Source: Alitta virens
Lineage: Eukaryota; Annelida; Polychaeta; Phyllodocida; Nereididae
Assembly (NCBI GenBank): GCA_932294295.1
Contig: OW028574.1
Span: forward strand, 26,916,145-26,980,144
Length of the DNA stretch: 64,000 bases
Reading direction: 5' to 3'
Shown here in pieces: positions 6,623 through 18,947 of this stretch. The notes below the pieces were generated by a model. That model saw only the letters and a list, made by a program, of their open reading frames with translations. It searched no databases and was not told the origin of the DNA. How positions within the stretch are numbered: position 1 is the first letter of the stretch; each line of letters starts with the position of its first letter. The position numbers and the translations under genes were made by a program.

Positions 6623-8824
6623 ATAGCCTTTTGCAACGACGTGGCACAGTTAAATTATCAAAAGTACACACACAGCCATGTAGGAAGTGCACTAAGCAGT
6701 GAGATGCCAGACTCGCAGACCGCGCCGATTAAGTAGTAAGGTAGGTGCACTTGGCACAGCCAATGAGAGGCAGAGGACGAAGCGTGCATTATGATAGCCA
6801 CGTGGGGCACTCGTGCGTAGCGGGGTCAAGGCCGTTGCAGAGAGCCAGGATGCTGACAAGAAAACAAACGACAACAACGCAACACCGAAGTGAAATACTC
6901 TATAGTAGCGTCAGGGAACGACGTGGCACAGTTAAATTATCAAGAGTACACAAAAATGTAGGAAGTGCACTTAGCAGTGAGATGCCAGACTCACAGGCCG
7001 CGCCGATGAAGTAGTAAGTAAGGTCCACTTAGCACAGCCAATGAGAGGCAGAGGACGAAGCGTGCATTATGATAGCCACGTGGGGCACTCTTGCTTAGCG
7101 GGGTCAAGGCCGTTGGAGAGGGCCAGGATGCTGACAAGAAAACTAACGACAACAACGCAACACCGAAGTTAAATACTCTATAATAGCCTTTTGGAACGAA
7201 GTGGCACAGTTAAATTATCAAGAGCACACAGCCATGTAGGAAGTGCACTAAGCAGTGAGATGCCAGACTCACACACCGCGCCGATTAAGCAGCAAGTTAT
7301 GTCCACTTAGCACAGCCAATGAGAGGAAGAGGACGAAGCGTGCAATATGATAGCCACGTGGGGCAATCGTGCGTAGCGGTGTCAAGGCCGTTGTAGAGGG
7401 CCAGGATGCTGACAAGAAAACTAACGACAACAACGCGACACCAAAGTGAAACACTCTATAATAGCCTTATGTTAGTCACGTGGGGCACTCGTGCGTAGCG
7501 GGGTCAAGGCCGTTGTAGAGGGCCAGGATGCTGACAAGAAAACCAACGACAACAACGCAACACTAAAGTGAAATACTCTATAATAGCCTTATGGAATGAC
7601 GTGGCACAGTTAAATCATCAAGAGTACACACACAGCCATGTAGGAAGTGCACTTAGCAGTGAGATGCCAGACTCACAGTCCGCGCCGATGAAGTAGTAAG
7701 GTAGGTGCACTTAGCACAGCCAATGAGAGGAAGAGGACGAAGCATGCATTATGATAACCACGTGGGGCACTCGTGCGTAGCGGGGTCAAGGCCGTTGCAG
7801 AGAGCCAGGATGCTGACAAGAAAACAAACGACAACAACGCAACACCGAAGTGAAATACTCTATAGTAGCGTCAGGGAACGACGTGACACAGTTAAATTAT
7901 CAAGAGTACACAGCCATGTAGGAAGTGCACTTAGCAGTGAGATGCCAGACTCACAGACCGCGCCGATTAAGCAGCATGTTATGTCCACTTAGCACAGCCA
8001 ATGAGAGGAAGAGGACGAAGCGTGCAATATGATAGCCACGAGGGGCACTCGTGCGTAGCGGTGTCAAGGCCGTTGTAGAGGGCCAGGATGCTGACAAGAA
8101 AACTAACGACAACAACGCGACACTAAAGTGAAACACTCTATAATAGCCTTATGTTAGTTACGTGGGGCACTCGTGCGTAGCAGGGTCAAGGCCGTTTTAG
8201 AGGGCCAGGATGCTGACAAGAAAACCAACGACAACAACGCAACACTAAAGTGAAATACTCTATAATAGCCTTATAGAATGACGTGGCACAGTTAAATTAT
8301 CAAGAGTACACAGCCATGTAGGAAGTGCACTAAGCAGTGAGATGCCAGACTCACAGACCGCGCCGATTAAGTAGTAAGGTAGGTCCACTTGGCACAGCCA
8401 ATCAGAGGCAGAGGACGAAGCGTGCATTATGATAGCCACATGGGGCACTCGTGCGTAGCGGGGTCAAGGCCGTTGCAGAGGGAAGTGCACTTAGCAGTGA
8501 GATGCCAGACTCACACACCGCGCCGATTAAGCAGCAAGTTATGTCCAATTAGCACAGCCAATGAGAGGAAGAGGACGAAGCGTGCAATATGATAGCCACG
8601 TGGGGCAATCGTGCGTAGCGGTGTCAAGGCCGTTTTAGAGGGCCAGGATGCCGACAAGAAAACTAACGACAACAACGCGACACCAAAGTGAAACACTCTA
8701 TAATAGCCTTATGTTAGTCACGTGGGGCACTCGTGCGTAGCGGGGTCAAGGCCGTTGTAGAGGGCCAGGATGCTGACAAGAAAACCAACGACAACAACGC
8801 AACACTAAAGTGAAATACTCTATA
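6623..8824 (+). repeat. Module M2, copy 2 (2,202 bp)
   Basis: Unit starts: B2 6623, C 6905, D 7183, S1 7461, A 7583, E 7865, S2 8143, F2 8265, S1 8703. Here the last short unit is a true S1 (AAAACCAACG, ACTAAAGTG), and A follows. The array leaves the M1-M2 series at this point. Confidence 0.92.
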
Positions 8825-10382
8825 ATAGCCTTATGGAATGACGTGGCACAGTTAAATCATCAAGAGTACACACACAGCCATGTAGGAAGTGCACTTAGCA
8901 GTGAGATGCCAGACTCACAGGCCGCGCCGATGAAGTAGTAAGGTAGGTGCACTTAGCACAGCCAATGAGAGGAAGAGGACGAAGCATGCATTATGATAAC
9001 CACGTGGGGCACTCGTGCGTAGCGGGGTCAAGGCCGTTGCAGAGAGCCAGGATGCTGACAAGAAAACAAACGACAACAACGCAACACCGAAGTTAAATAC
9101 TCTATAATAGCCTTTTAGAACGAAGTGGCCCAGTTAAATTATCAAGAGTACACAGTCATGTAGGACGTGCACTTAGCAGTGAGATGCCAGACTCACAGAC
9201 CGCGCCGATTAAGCAGCAAGTTATGTCCACTTAGCACAGCCAATGAGAGGAAGAGGACGAAGCGTGCAATATGATAGCCACGTGGGGCACTCGTGCGTAG
9301 CGGGGTCAAGGCCGTTGCAGAGGGAAGTGCACTTAGTAGTGAGATGCCAGACTCACAGGCCGCGCCGATGAAGTAGTAAGTTAGGTCCACTTAGCACAGC
9401 CAATGAGAGGCAGAGGACGAAGCGTGCAATATGATAGCCACGTGGGGCACTCGTGCGTGGCGGTATCAAGGCCGTTGTAGAGGGCCTGGATGCTGACAAG
9501 AAAACTAACGACAACAACGCGACACCGAAGTGAAATACTCTATAGTAGCGTCAGGGAACGACGTGACACAGTTAAATTATCAAGAGTACACAGCCATGTA
9601 GGAAGTGCACTTAGCAGTGAGATGCCAGACTCACAGACCGCGCCGTTTAAGCAGCATGTTATGTCCACTTAGCACAGCCAATGAGAGGAAGAGGACGAAG
9701 CGTGCAATATGATAGCCACGAGGGGCACTCGTGCGTAGCGGTGTCAAGGCCGTTGTAGAGGGCCAGGATGCTGACAAGAAAACTAACGACAACAACGCGA
9801 CACTAAAGTGAAACACTCTATAATAGCCTTATGTTAGTCACGTGGGGCACTCGTGCGTAGCAGGGTCAAGGCCGTTGTAGAGGGCCAGGATGCTGACAAG
9901 AAAACCAACGACAACAACGCAACACTAAAGTGAAATACTCTATAATAGCCTTATAGAATGACGTGGCACAGTTAAATTATCAAGAGTACACAGCCATGTA
10001 GGAAGTGCACTAAGCAGTGAGATGCCAGACTCACAGACCGCGCCGATTAAGTAGTAAGGTAGGTCCACTTGGCACAGCCAATCAGAGGCAGAGGACGAAG
10101 CGTGCATTATGATAGCCACGTGGGGCACTCGTGCGTAGCGGGGTCAAGGCCGTTGCAGAGGGAAGTGCACTTAGCAGTGAGATGCCAGACTCACAGGCCG
10201 CGCCGATGAAGTAGTAAGTTAGGTCCGCTTAACACAGCCAATGAGAGGCAGAGGACGAAGCGTGCAATATGATAGCCACGTGGGGCACTCATGCGTAGCG
10301 GGGTCAAGGCCATTGTAGAGGGCCAGGATGCTGAAAAGAAAACTAACGACAACAACGCAACACCGAAGTGAAATACTCTATA
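8825..10382 (+). repeat. Module M3, copy 1 (1,558 bp, allele a)
   Basis: Unit starts: A 8825, G 9107, E2 9545, S2 9823, F 9945. Carries the Ga allele shared with 21150 and 48678. C follows rather than B2. Confidence 0.9.
9107..9544 (+). repeat. Long monomer type G (438 bp), reference copy (allele Ga)
   Basis: Head ATAGCCTTTTAGAACGAAGTGGCCCAG, then ACACAGTCATGTAGGACGTGC. Like F it is duplicated internally by 160 bp at GCAGAGGGAAGTGC. The distal part reads GCGGTATCAAGG and GCGACACCGAAGTG. Three alleles exist. Ga (here, 21432, 48960) has TTAGTAGTGAG, GTGGCGG and GGCCTGG. Gb (inside M5) has TTAGCAGTG with GGCCTGG. Gc (30457, 42000, 57862) has CCTTTAAGAACG and GGCCAGG. These alleles are useful for tracking duplications. 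Confidence 0.9.
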
Positions 10383-10660
10383 GTAGCGTCAGGGAACGAC
10401 GTGGCACAGTTAAATTATCAAGAGTACACAAAAATGTAGGAAGTGCACTTAGCAGTGAGATGCCAGACTCACAGGCCGCGCCGATGAAGTAGTGAGTAAG
10501 GTCCACTTAGCACAGCCAATGAGAGGCAGAGGACGAAGCGTGCATTATGATAGCCACGTGGGGCACTCTTGCTTAGCGGGGTCAAGGCCGTTGGAGAGGG
10601 CCAGGATGCTGACAAGAAAACTAACGACAACAACGCAACACCGAAGTTAAATACTCTATA

Positions 10661-10938
10661 ATAGCTTTTTGGAACGAAGTGGCACAGTTAAATTATCAAG
10701 AGCACACAGCCATGTAGGAAGTGCACTAAGCAGTGAGATGCCAGACTCACACACCGCGCCGATTAAGCAGCAAGTTATGTCCACTTAGCACAGCCAATGA
10801 GAGGAAGAGGACGAAGCATGCATTATGATAACCACGTGGGGCACTCGTGCGTAGCGGGGTCAAGGCCGTTGCAGAGAGCCAGGATGCTGACAAGAAAACA
10901 AACGACAACAACGCAACACCGAAGTGAAATACTCTATA
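10661..10938 (+). repeat. Hybrid monomer D/A (278 bp)
   Basis: The head to about GAGGAAGAGGACGAAGC is type D, including CACACCGCG and CAGCAAGTTATG. The remainder is type A: GCATGCATTATGATAACC, GCAGAGAGCC and ACCGAAGTGAAATACTC. The same hybrid recurs at 22986, 32011 and 50514, always after C, so it was fixed in a module before the larger duplications. This copy also has a private ATAGCTTTTT start. The switch is in register with the monomer, as expected of homologous crossover. Confidence 0.88.
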
Positions 10939-11205
10939 GTAGCGTCAGGGAACGACGTGACACAGTTAAATTATCAAGAGTACACAGCCATGTAGGAAGT
11001 GCACTTAGCAGACTCACACACCGCGCCGATTAAGCAGCAAGTTATGTCCACTTAGCACAGCCAATGAGAGGAAGAGGACGAAGCGTGCAATATGATAGCC
11101 ACGTGGGGCAATCGTGCGTAGCGGTGTCAAGGCCGTTGTAGAGGGCCAGGATGCTGACAAGAAAACTAACGACAACAACGCGACACCAAAGTGAAACACT
11201 CTATA
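10939..11205 (+). repeat. Hybrid monomer E/Dd (267 bp)
   Basis: Starts as E (GTAGCGTCAGGG and GTGACACAG) but from about 11009 is Dd: AGCAGACTCACACACCGCG with the 11-bp deletion, CAGCAAGTTATG, GGGGCAATCG and GCGACACCAAAG. It is followed by S1 and A, as a Dd would be. I saw it once only. The matching position in the later copy (23264) holds a normal E. Confidence 0.86.
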
Positions 11206-11609
11206 ATAGCCTTATGTTAGTCACGTGGGGCACTCGTGCGTAGCGGGGTCAAGGCCGTTGTAGAGGGCCAGGATGCTGACAAGAAAACCAACGACAACAA
11301 CGCAACACTAAAGTGAAATACTCTATAATAGCCTTATGGAATGACGTGGCACAGTTAAATCATCAAGAGTACACACACAGCCATGTAGGAAGTGCACTTA
11401 GCAGTGAGATGCCAGACTCACAGGCCGCGCCGATGAAGTAGTAAGGTAGGTGCACTTAGCACAGCCAATGAGAGGAAGAGGACGAAGCATGCATTATGAT
11501 AACCACGTGGGGCACTCGTGCGTAGCGGGGTCAAGGCCGTTGCAGAGAGCCAGGATGCTGACAAGAAAACAAACGACAACAACGCAACACCGAAGTGAAA
11601 TACTCTATA

Positions 11610-13678
11610 ATAGCCTTTTGCAACGACGTGGCACAGTTAAATTATCAAAAGTACACACACAGCCATGTAGGAAGTGCACTAAGCAGTGAGATGCCAGACT
11701 TGCAGACCGCGCCGATTAAGTAGTAAGGTAGGTCCACTTGGCACAGCCAATGAGAGGAAGAGGACGAAGCGTGCATTATGATAGCCACGTGGGGCACTCA
11801 TGCGTAGCGGGGTCAAGGCCGTTGCAGAGAGCCAGGATGCTGACAAGAAAACAAACGACAACAACGCAACACCGAAGTGAAATACTCTATAGTAGCGTCA
11901 GGGAACGACGTGGCACAGTTAAATTATCAAGAGTACACAAAAATGTAGGAAGTGCACTTAGCAGTGAGATGCCAGACTCACAGGCCGCGCCGATGAAGTA
12001 GTAAGTAAGGTCCACTTAGCACAGCCAATGAGAGGCAGAGGACGAAGCGTGCATTATGATAGCCACGTGGGGCACTCGTGCGTAGCGGGGTCAAGGCCGT
12101 TGGAGAGGGCCAGGATGCTGACAAGAAAACTAACGACAACAACGCAACACCGAAGTTAAATACTCTATAATAGCCTTTTGGAACGAAGTGGCACAGTTAA
12201 ATTATCAAGAGTACACAGCCATGTAGGAAGTGCACTTAGCAGACTCACACACCGCGCCGATTAAGCAGCAAGTTATGTCCACTTAGCACAGCCAATGAGA
12301 GGAAGAGGACGAAGCGTGCAATATGATAGCCACGTGGGGCAATCGTGCGTAGCGGTGTCAAGGCCGTTGTAGAGGGCCAGGATGCTGACAAGAAAACTAA
12401 CGACAACAACGCGACACCAAAGTGAAACACTCTATAATAGCCTTATGTTAGTCACGTGGGGCACTCGTGCGTAGCGGGGTCAAGGCCGTTGTAGAGGGCC
12501 AGGATGCTGACAAGAAAACCAACGACAACAACGCAACACTAAAGTGAAATACTCTATAATAGCCTTATGGAATGACGTGGCACAGTTAAATCATCAAGAG
12601 TACACACACAGCCATGTAGGAAGTGCACTTAGCAGTGAAATGCCAGACTCACAGGCCGCGCCGATGAAGTAGTAAGGTAGGTGCACTTAGCACAGCCAAT
12701 GAGAGGAAGAGGACGAAGCATGCATTATGATAACCACGTGGGGCACTCGTGCGTAGCGGGGTCAAGGCCGTTGCAGAGAGCCAGGATGCTGACAAGAAAA
12801 CAAACGACAACAACGCAACACCGAAGTGAAATACTCTATAGTAGCGTCAGGGAACGACGTGACACAGTTAAATTATCAAGAGTACACAGCCATGTAGGAA
12901 GTGCACTTAGCAGTGAGATGCCAGACTCACAGACCGCGCCGATTAAGCAGCATGTTATGTCCACTTAGCACAGCCAATGAGAGGAAGAGGACGAAGCGTG
13001 CAATATGATAGCCACGAGGGGCACTCGTGCGTAGCGGTGTCAAGGCCGTTGTAGAGGGCCAGGATGCTGACAAGAAAACTAACGACAACAACGCGACACT
13101 AAAGTGAAACACTCTATAATAGCCTTATGTTAGTCACGTGGGGCACTCGTGCGTAGCAGGGTCAAGGCCGTTGTAGAGGGCCAGGATGCTGACAAGAAAA
13201 CCAACGACAACAACGCAACACTAAAGTGAAATACTCTATAATAGCCTTATAGAATGACGTGGCACAGTTAAATTATCAAGAGTACACAGCCATGTAGGAA
13301 GTGCACTAAGCAGTGAGATGCCAGACTCACAGACCGCGCCGATTAAGTAGTAAGGTAGGTCCACTTGGCACAGCCAATCAGAGGCAGAGGACGAAGCGTG
13401 CATTATGATAGCCACGTGGGGCACTCGTGCGTAGCGGGGTCAAGGCCGTTGCAGAGGGAAGTGCACTTAGCAGTGAGATGCCAGACTCACAGGCCGCGCC
13501 GATGAAGTAGTAAGTTAGGTCCGCTTAACACAGCCAATGAGAGGCAGAGGACGAAGCGTGCAATATGATAGCCACGTGGGGCACTCATGCGTAGCGGGGT
13601 CAAGGCCATTGTAGAGGGCCAGGATGCTGAAAAGAAAACTAACGACAACAACGCAACACCGAAGTTAAATACTCTATA
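11610..13678 (+). repeat. Module M1, copy 3 (2,069 bp)
   Basis: Unit starts: B 11610, C 11892, Dd 12170, S1 12437, A 12559, E 12841, S2 13119, F 13241. It aligns with copy 1 at an offset of 11,327 bp without internal length change. It lacks the two private bases of copy 2. Confidence 0.92.
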
Positions 13679-16600
13679 ATAGCCTTTTGCAACGACGTGG
13701 CACAGTTAAATTATCAAAAGTACACACACAGCCATGTAGGAAGTGCACTAAGCAGTGAGATGCCAGACTCGCAGACCGCGCCGATTAAGTAGTAAGGTAG
13801 GTGCACTTGGCACAGCCAATGAGAGGCAGAGGACGAAGCGTGCATTATGATAGCCACGTGGGGCACTCGTGCGTAGCGGGGTCAAGGCCGTTGCAGAGAG
13901 CCAGGATGCTGACAAGAAAACAAACGACAACAACGCAACACCGAAGTGAAATACTCTATAGTAGCGTCAGGGAACGACGTGGCACAGTTAAATTATCAAG
14001 AGTACACAAAAATGTAGGAAGTGCACTTAGCAGTGAGATGCCAGACTCACAGGCCGCGCCGATGAAGTAGTAAGTAAGGTCCACTTAGCACAGCCAATGA
14101 GAGGCAGAGGACGAAGCGTGCATTATGATAGCCACGTGGGGCACTCTTGCTTAGCGGGGTCAAGGCCGTTGGAGAGGGCCAGGATGCTGACAAGAAAACT
14201 AACGACAACAACGCAACACCGAAGTTAAATACTCTATAATAGCCTTTTGGAACGAAGTGGCACAGTTAAATTATCAAGAGCACACAGCCATGTAGGAAGT
14301 GCACTAAGCAGTGAGATGCCAGACTCACACACCGCGCCGATTAAGCAGCAAGTTATGTCCACTTAGCACAGCCAATGAGAGGAAGAGGACGAAGCGTGCA
14401 ATATGATAGCCACGTGGGGCAATCGTGCGTAGCGGTGTCAAGGCCGTTGTAGAGGGCCAGGATGCTGACAAGAAAACTAACGACAACAACGCGACACCAA
14501 AGTGAAACACTCTATAATAGCCTTATGTTAGTCACGTGGGGCACTCGTGCGTAGCGGGGTCAAGGCCGTTGTAGAGGGCCAGGATGCTGACAAGAAAACC
14601 AACGACAACAACGCAACACTAAAGTGAAATACTCTATAATAGCCTTATGGAATGACGTGGCACAGTTAAATCATCAAGAGTACACACACAGCCATGTAGG
14701 AAGTGCACTTAGCAGTGAGATGCCAGACTCACAGTCCGCGCCGATGAAGTAGTAAGGTAGGTGCACTTAGCACAGCCAATGAGAGGAAGAGGACGAAGCA
14801 TGCATTATGATAACCACGTGGGGCACTCGTGCGTAGCGGGGTCAAGGCCGTTGCAGAGAGCCAGGATGCTGACAAGAAAACAAACGACAACAACGCAACA
14901 CCGAAGTGAAATACTCTATAGTAGCGTCAGGGAACGACGTGACACAGTTAAATTATCAAGAGTACACAGCCATGTAGGAAGTGCACTTAGCAGTGAGATG
15001 CCAGACTCACAGACCGCGCCGATTAAGCAGCATGTTATGTCCACTTAGCACAGCCAATGAGAGGAAGAGGACGAAGCGTGCAATATGATAGCCACGAGGG
15101 GCACTCGTGCGTAGCGGTGTCAAGGCCGTTGTAGAGGGCCAGGATGCTGACAAGAAAACTAACGACAACAACGCGACACTAAAGTGAAACACTCTATAAT
15201 AGCCTTATAGAATGACGTGGCACAGTAAAATTATCAAGAGTACACAGCCATGTAGGAAGTGCACTAAGCAGTGAGATGCCAGACTCACAGACCGCGCCGA
15301 TTAAGTAGTAAGGTAGGTCCACTTGGCACAGCCAATCAGAGGCAGAGGACGAAGCGTGCATTATGATAGCCACATGGGGCACTCGTGCGTAGCGGGGTCA
15401 AGGCCGTTGCAGAGGGAAGTGCACTTAGCAGTGAGATGCCAGACTCACACACCGCGCCGATTAAGCAGCAAGTTATGTCCAATTAGCACAGCCAATGAGA
15501 GGAAGAGGACGAAGCGTGCAATATGATAGCCACGTGGGGCAATCGTGCGTAGCGGTGTCAAGGCCGTTTTAGAGGGCCAGGATGCCGACAAGAAAACTAA
15601 CGACAACAACGCGACACCAAAGTGAAACACTCTATAATAGCCTTATGTTAGTCACGTGGGGCACTCGTGCGTAGCGGGGTCAAGGCCGTTGTAGAGGGCC
15701 AGGATGCTGACAAGAAAACCAACGACAACAACGCAACACTAAAGTGAAATACTCTATAATAGCCTTATGGAATGACGTGGCACAGTTAAATCATCAAGAG
15801 TACACACACAGCCATGTAGGAAGTGCACTTAGCAGTGAGATGCCAGACTCACAGTCCGCGCCGATGAAGTAGTAAGGTAGGTGCACTTAGCACAGCCAAT
15901 GAGAGGAAGAGGACGAAGCATGCATTATGATAACCACGTGGGGCACTCGTGCGTAGCGGGGTCAAGGCCGTTGCAGAGAGCCAGGATGCTGACAAGAAAA
16001 CAAACGACAACAACGCAACACCGAAGTGAAATACTCTATAGTAGCGTCAGGGAACGACGTGACACAGTTAAATTATCAAGAGTACACAGCCATGTAGGAA
16101 GTGCACTTAGCAGTGAGATGCCAGACTCACAGACCGCGCCGATTAAGCAGCATGTTATGTCCACTTAGCACAGCCAATGAGAGGAAGAGGACGAAGCGTG
16201 CAATATGATAGCCACGAGGGGCACTCGTGCGTAGCGGTGTCAAGGCCGTTGTAGAGGGCCAGGATGCTGACAAGAAAACTAACGACAACAACGCGACACT
16301 AAAGTGAAACACTCTATAATAGCCTTATAGAATGACGTGGCACAGTAAAATTATCAAGAGTACACAGCCATGTAGGAAGTGCACTAAGCAGTGAGATGCC
16401 AGACTCACAGACCGCGCCGATTAAGTAGTAAGGTAGGTCCACTTGGCACAGCCAATCAGAGGCAGAGGACGAAGCGTGCATTATGATAGCCACATGGGGC
16501 ACTCGTGCGTAGCGGGGTCAAGGCCGTTGCAGAGGGAAGTGCACTTAGCAGTGAGATGCCAGACTCACACACCGCGCCGATTAAGCAGCAAGTTATGTCC

Positions 16601-16878
16601 AATTAGCACAGCCAATGAGAGGAAGAGGACGAAGCGTGCAATATGATAGCCACGTGGGGCAATCGTGCGTAGCGGTGTCAAGGCCGTTTTAGAGGGCCAG
16701 GATGCCGACAAGAAAACTAACGACAACAACGCGACACCAAAGTGAAACACTCTATAATAGCCTTATGTTAGTCACGTGGGGCACTCGTGCGTAGCGGGGT
16801 CAAGGCCGTTGTAGAGGGCCAGGATGCTGACAAGAAAACAAACGACAACAACGCAACACCGAAGTGAAATACTCTATA
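13679..16878 (+). repeat. Expanded module M2, copy 3 (3,200 bp)
   Basis: Unit starts: B2 13679, C 13961, D 14239, S1 14517, A 14639, E 14921, F3 15199, S1 15637, A 15759, E 16041, F3 16319, S1x 16757. S2 is absent (loss of 122 bp) and A-E-F3-S1 is present twice (gain of 1,120 bp), which accounts for 3,200 against 2,202 bp. Both events are confined to this copy. Confidence 0.9.
15199..15636 (+). repeat. Long monomer F3 (438 bp; F2 joined directly to E)
   Basis: As F2, but reads CACAGTAAAATTATC in place of CACAGTTAAATTATC, and follows E directly, with the usual S2 missing. Its twin at 16319-16756 carries the same substitution. The substitution therefore predates the 1,120-bp local duplication that made the pair. 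Confidence 0.9.
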
Positions 16879-18947
16879 ATAGCCTTTTGCAACGACGTGG
16901 CACAGTTAAATTATCAAAAGTACACACACAGCCATGTAGGAAGTGCACTAAGCAGTGAGATGCCAGACTTGCAGACCGCGCCGATTAAGTAGTAAGGTAG
17001 GTCCACTTGGCACAGCCAATGAGAGGAAGAGGACGAAGCGTGCATTATGATAGCCACGTGGGGCACTCATGCGTAGCGGGGTCAAGGCCGTTGCAGAGAG
17101 CCAGGATGCTGACAAGAAAACAAACGACAACAACGCAACACCGAAGTGAAATACTCTATAGTAGCGTCAGGGAACGACGTGGCACAGTTAAATTATCAAG
17201 AGTACACAAAAATGTAGGAAGTGCACTTAGCAGTGAGATGCCAGACTCACAGGCCGCGCCGATGAAGTAGTAAGTAAGGTCCACTTAGCACAGCCAATGA
17301 GAGGCAGAGGACGAAGCGTGCATTATGATAGCCACGTGGGGCACTCGTGCGTAGCGGGGTCAAGGCCGTTGGAGAGGGCCAGGATGCTGACAAGAAAACT
17401 AACGACAACAACGCAACACCGAAGTTAAATACTCTATAATAGCCTTTTGGAACGAAGTGGCACAGTTAAATTATCAAGAGTACACAGCCATGTAGGAAGT
17501 GCACTTAGCAGACTCACACACCGCGCCGATTAAGCAGCAAGTTATGTCCACTTAGCACAGCCAATGAGAGGAAGAGGACGAAGCGTGCAATATGATAGCC
17601 ACGTGGGGCAATCGTGCGTAGCGGTGTCAAGGCCGTTGTAGAGGGCCAGGATGCTGACAAGAAAACTAACGACAACAACGCGACACCAAAGTGAAACACT
17701 CTATAATAGCCTTATGTTAGTCACGTGGGGCACTCGTGCGTAGCGGGGTCAAGGCCGTTGTAGAGGGCCAGGATGCTGACAAGAAAACCAACGACAACAA
17801 CGCAACACTAAAGTGAAATACTCTATAATAGCCTTATGGAATGACGTGGCACAGTTAAATCATCAAGAGTACACACACAGCCATGTAGGAAGTGCACTTA
17901 GCAGTGAAATGCCAGACTCACAGGCCGCGCCGATGAAGTAGTAAGGTAGGTGCACTTAGCACAGCCAATGAGAGGAAGAGGACGAAGCATGCATTATGAT
18001 AACCACGTGGGGCACTCGTGCGTAGCGGGGTCAAGGCCGTTGCAGAGAGCCAGGATGCTGACAAGAAAACAAACGACAACAACGCAACACCGAAGTGAAA
18101 TACTCTATAGTAGCGTCAGGGAACGACGTGACACAGTTAAATTATCAAGAGTACACAGCCATGTAGGAAGTGCACTTAGCAGTGAGATGCCAGACTCACA
18201 GACCGCGCCGATTAAGCAGCATGTTATGTCCACTTAGCACAGCCAATGAGAGGAAGAGGACGAAGCGTGCAATATGATAGCCACGAGGGGCACTCGTGCG
18301 TAGCGGTGTCAAGGCCGTTGTAGAGGGCCAGGATGCTGACAAGAAAACTAACGACAACAACGCGACACTAAAGTGAAACACTCTATAATAGCCTTATGTT
18401 AGTCACGTGGGGCACTCGTGCGTAGCAGGGTCAAGGCCGTTGTAGAGGGCCAGGATGCTGACAAGAAAACCAACGACAACAACGCAACACTAAAGTGAAA
18501 TACTCTATAATAGCCTTATAGAATGACGTGGCACAGTTAAATTATCAAGAGTACACAGCCATGTAGGAAGTGCACTAAGCAGTGAGATGCCAGACTCACA
18601 GACCGCGCCGATTAAGTAGTAAGGTAGGTCCACTTGGCACAGCCAATCAGAGGCAGAGGACGAAGCGTGCATTATGATAGCCACGTGGGGCACTCGTGCG
18701 TAGCGGGGTCAAGGCCGTTGCAGAGGGAAGTGCACTTAGCAGTGAGATGCCAGACTCACAGGCCGCGCCGATGAAGTAGTAAGTTAGGTCCGCTTAACAC
18801 AGCCAATGAGAGGCAGAGGACGAAGCGTGCAATATGATAGCCACGTGGGGCACTCATGCGTAGCGGGGTCAAGGCCATTGTAGAGGGCCAGGATGCTGAA
18901 AAGAAAACTAACGACAACAACGCAACACCGAAGTTAAATACTCTATA
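16879..18947 (+). repeat. Module M1, copy 4 (2,069 bp)
   Basis: Unit starts: B 16879, C 17161, Dd 17439, S1 17706, A 17828, E 18110, S2 18388, F 18510. It lies 12,325 bp downstream of copy 2 and starts a long block that repeats 4554-10938. Confidence 0.92.

Larger units (their letters stand above)
10383..11609 (+). repeat. M4-like variant module (1,227 bp)
   Basis: Unit starts: C 10383, D/A 10661, E/Dd 10939, S1 11206, A 11328. It begins as M4 but crosses from E into Dd within 10939-11205 and then continues S1-A-B. The crossover returns the array to the M1 series. C has AGTAGTGAGTAAGG, shared with the M4 copies at 22708, 31733 and 50236. Confidence 0.88.
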
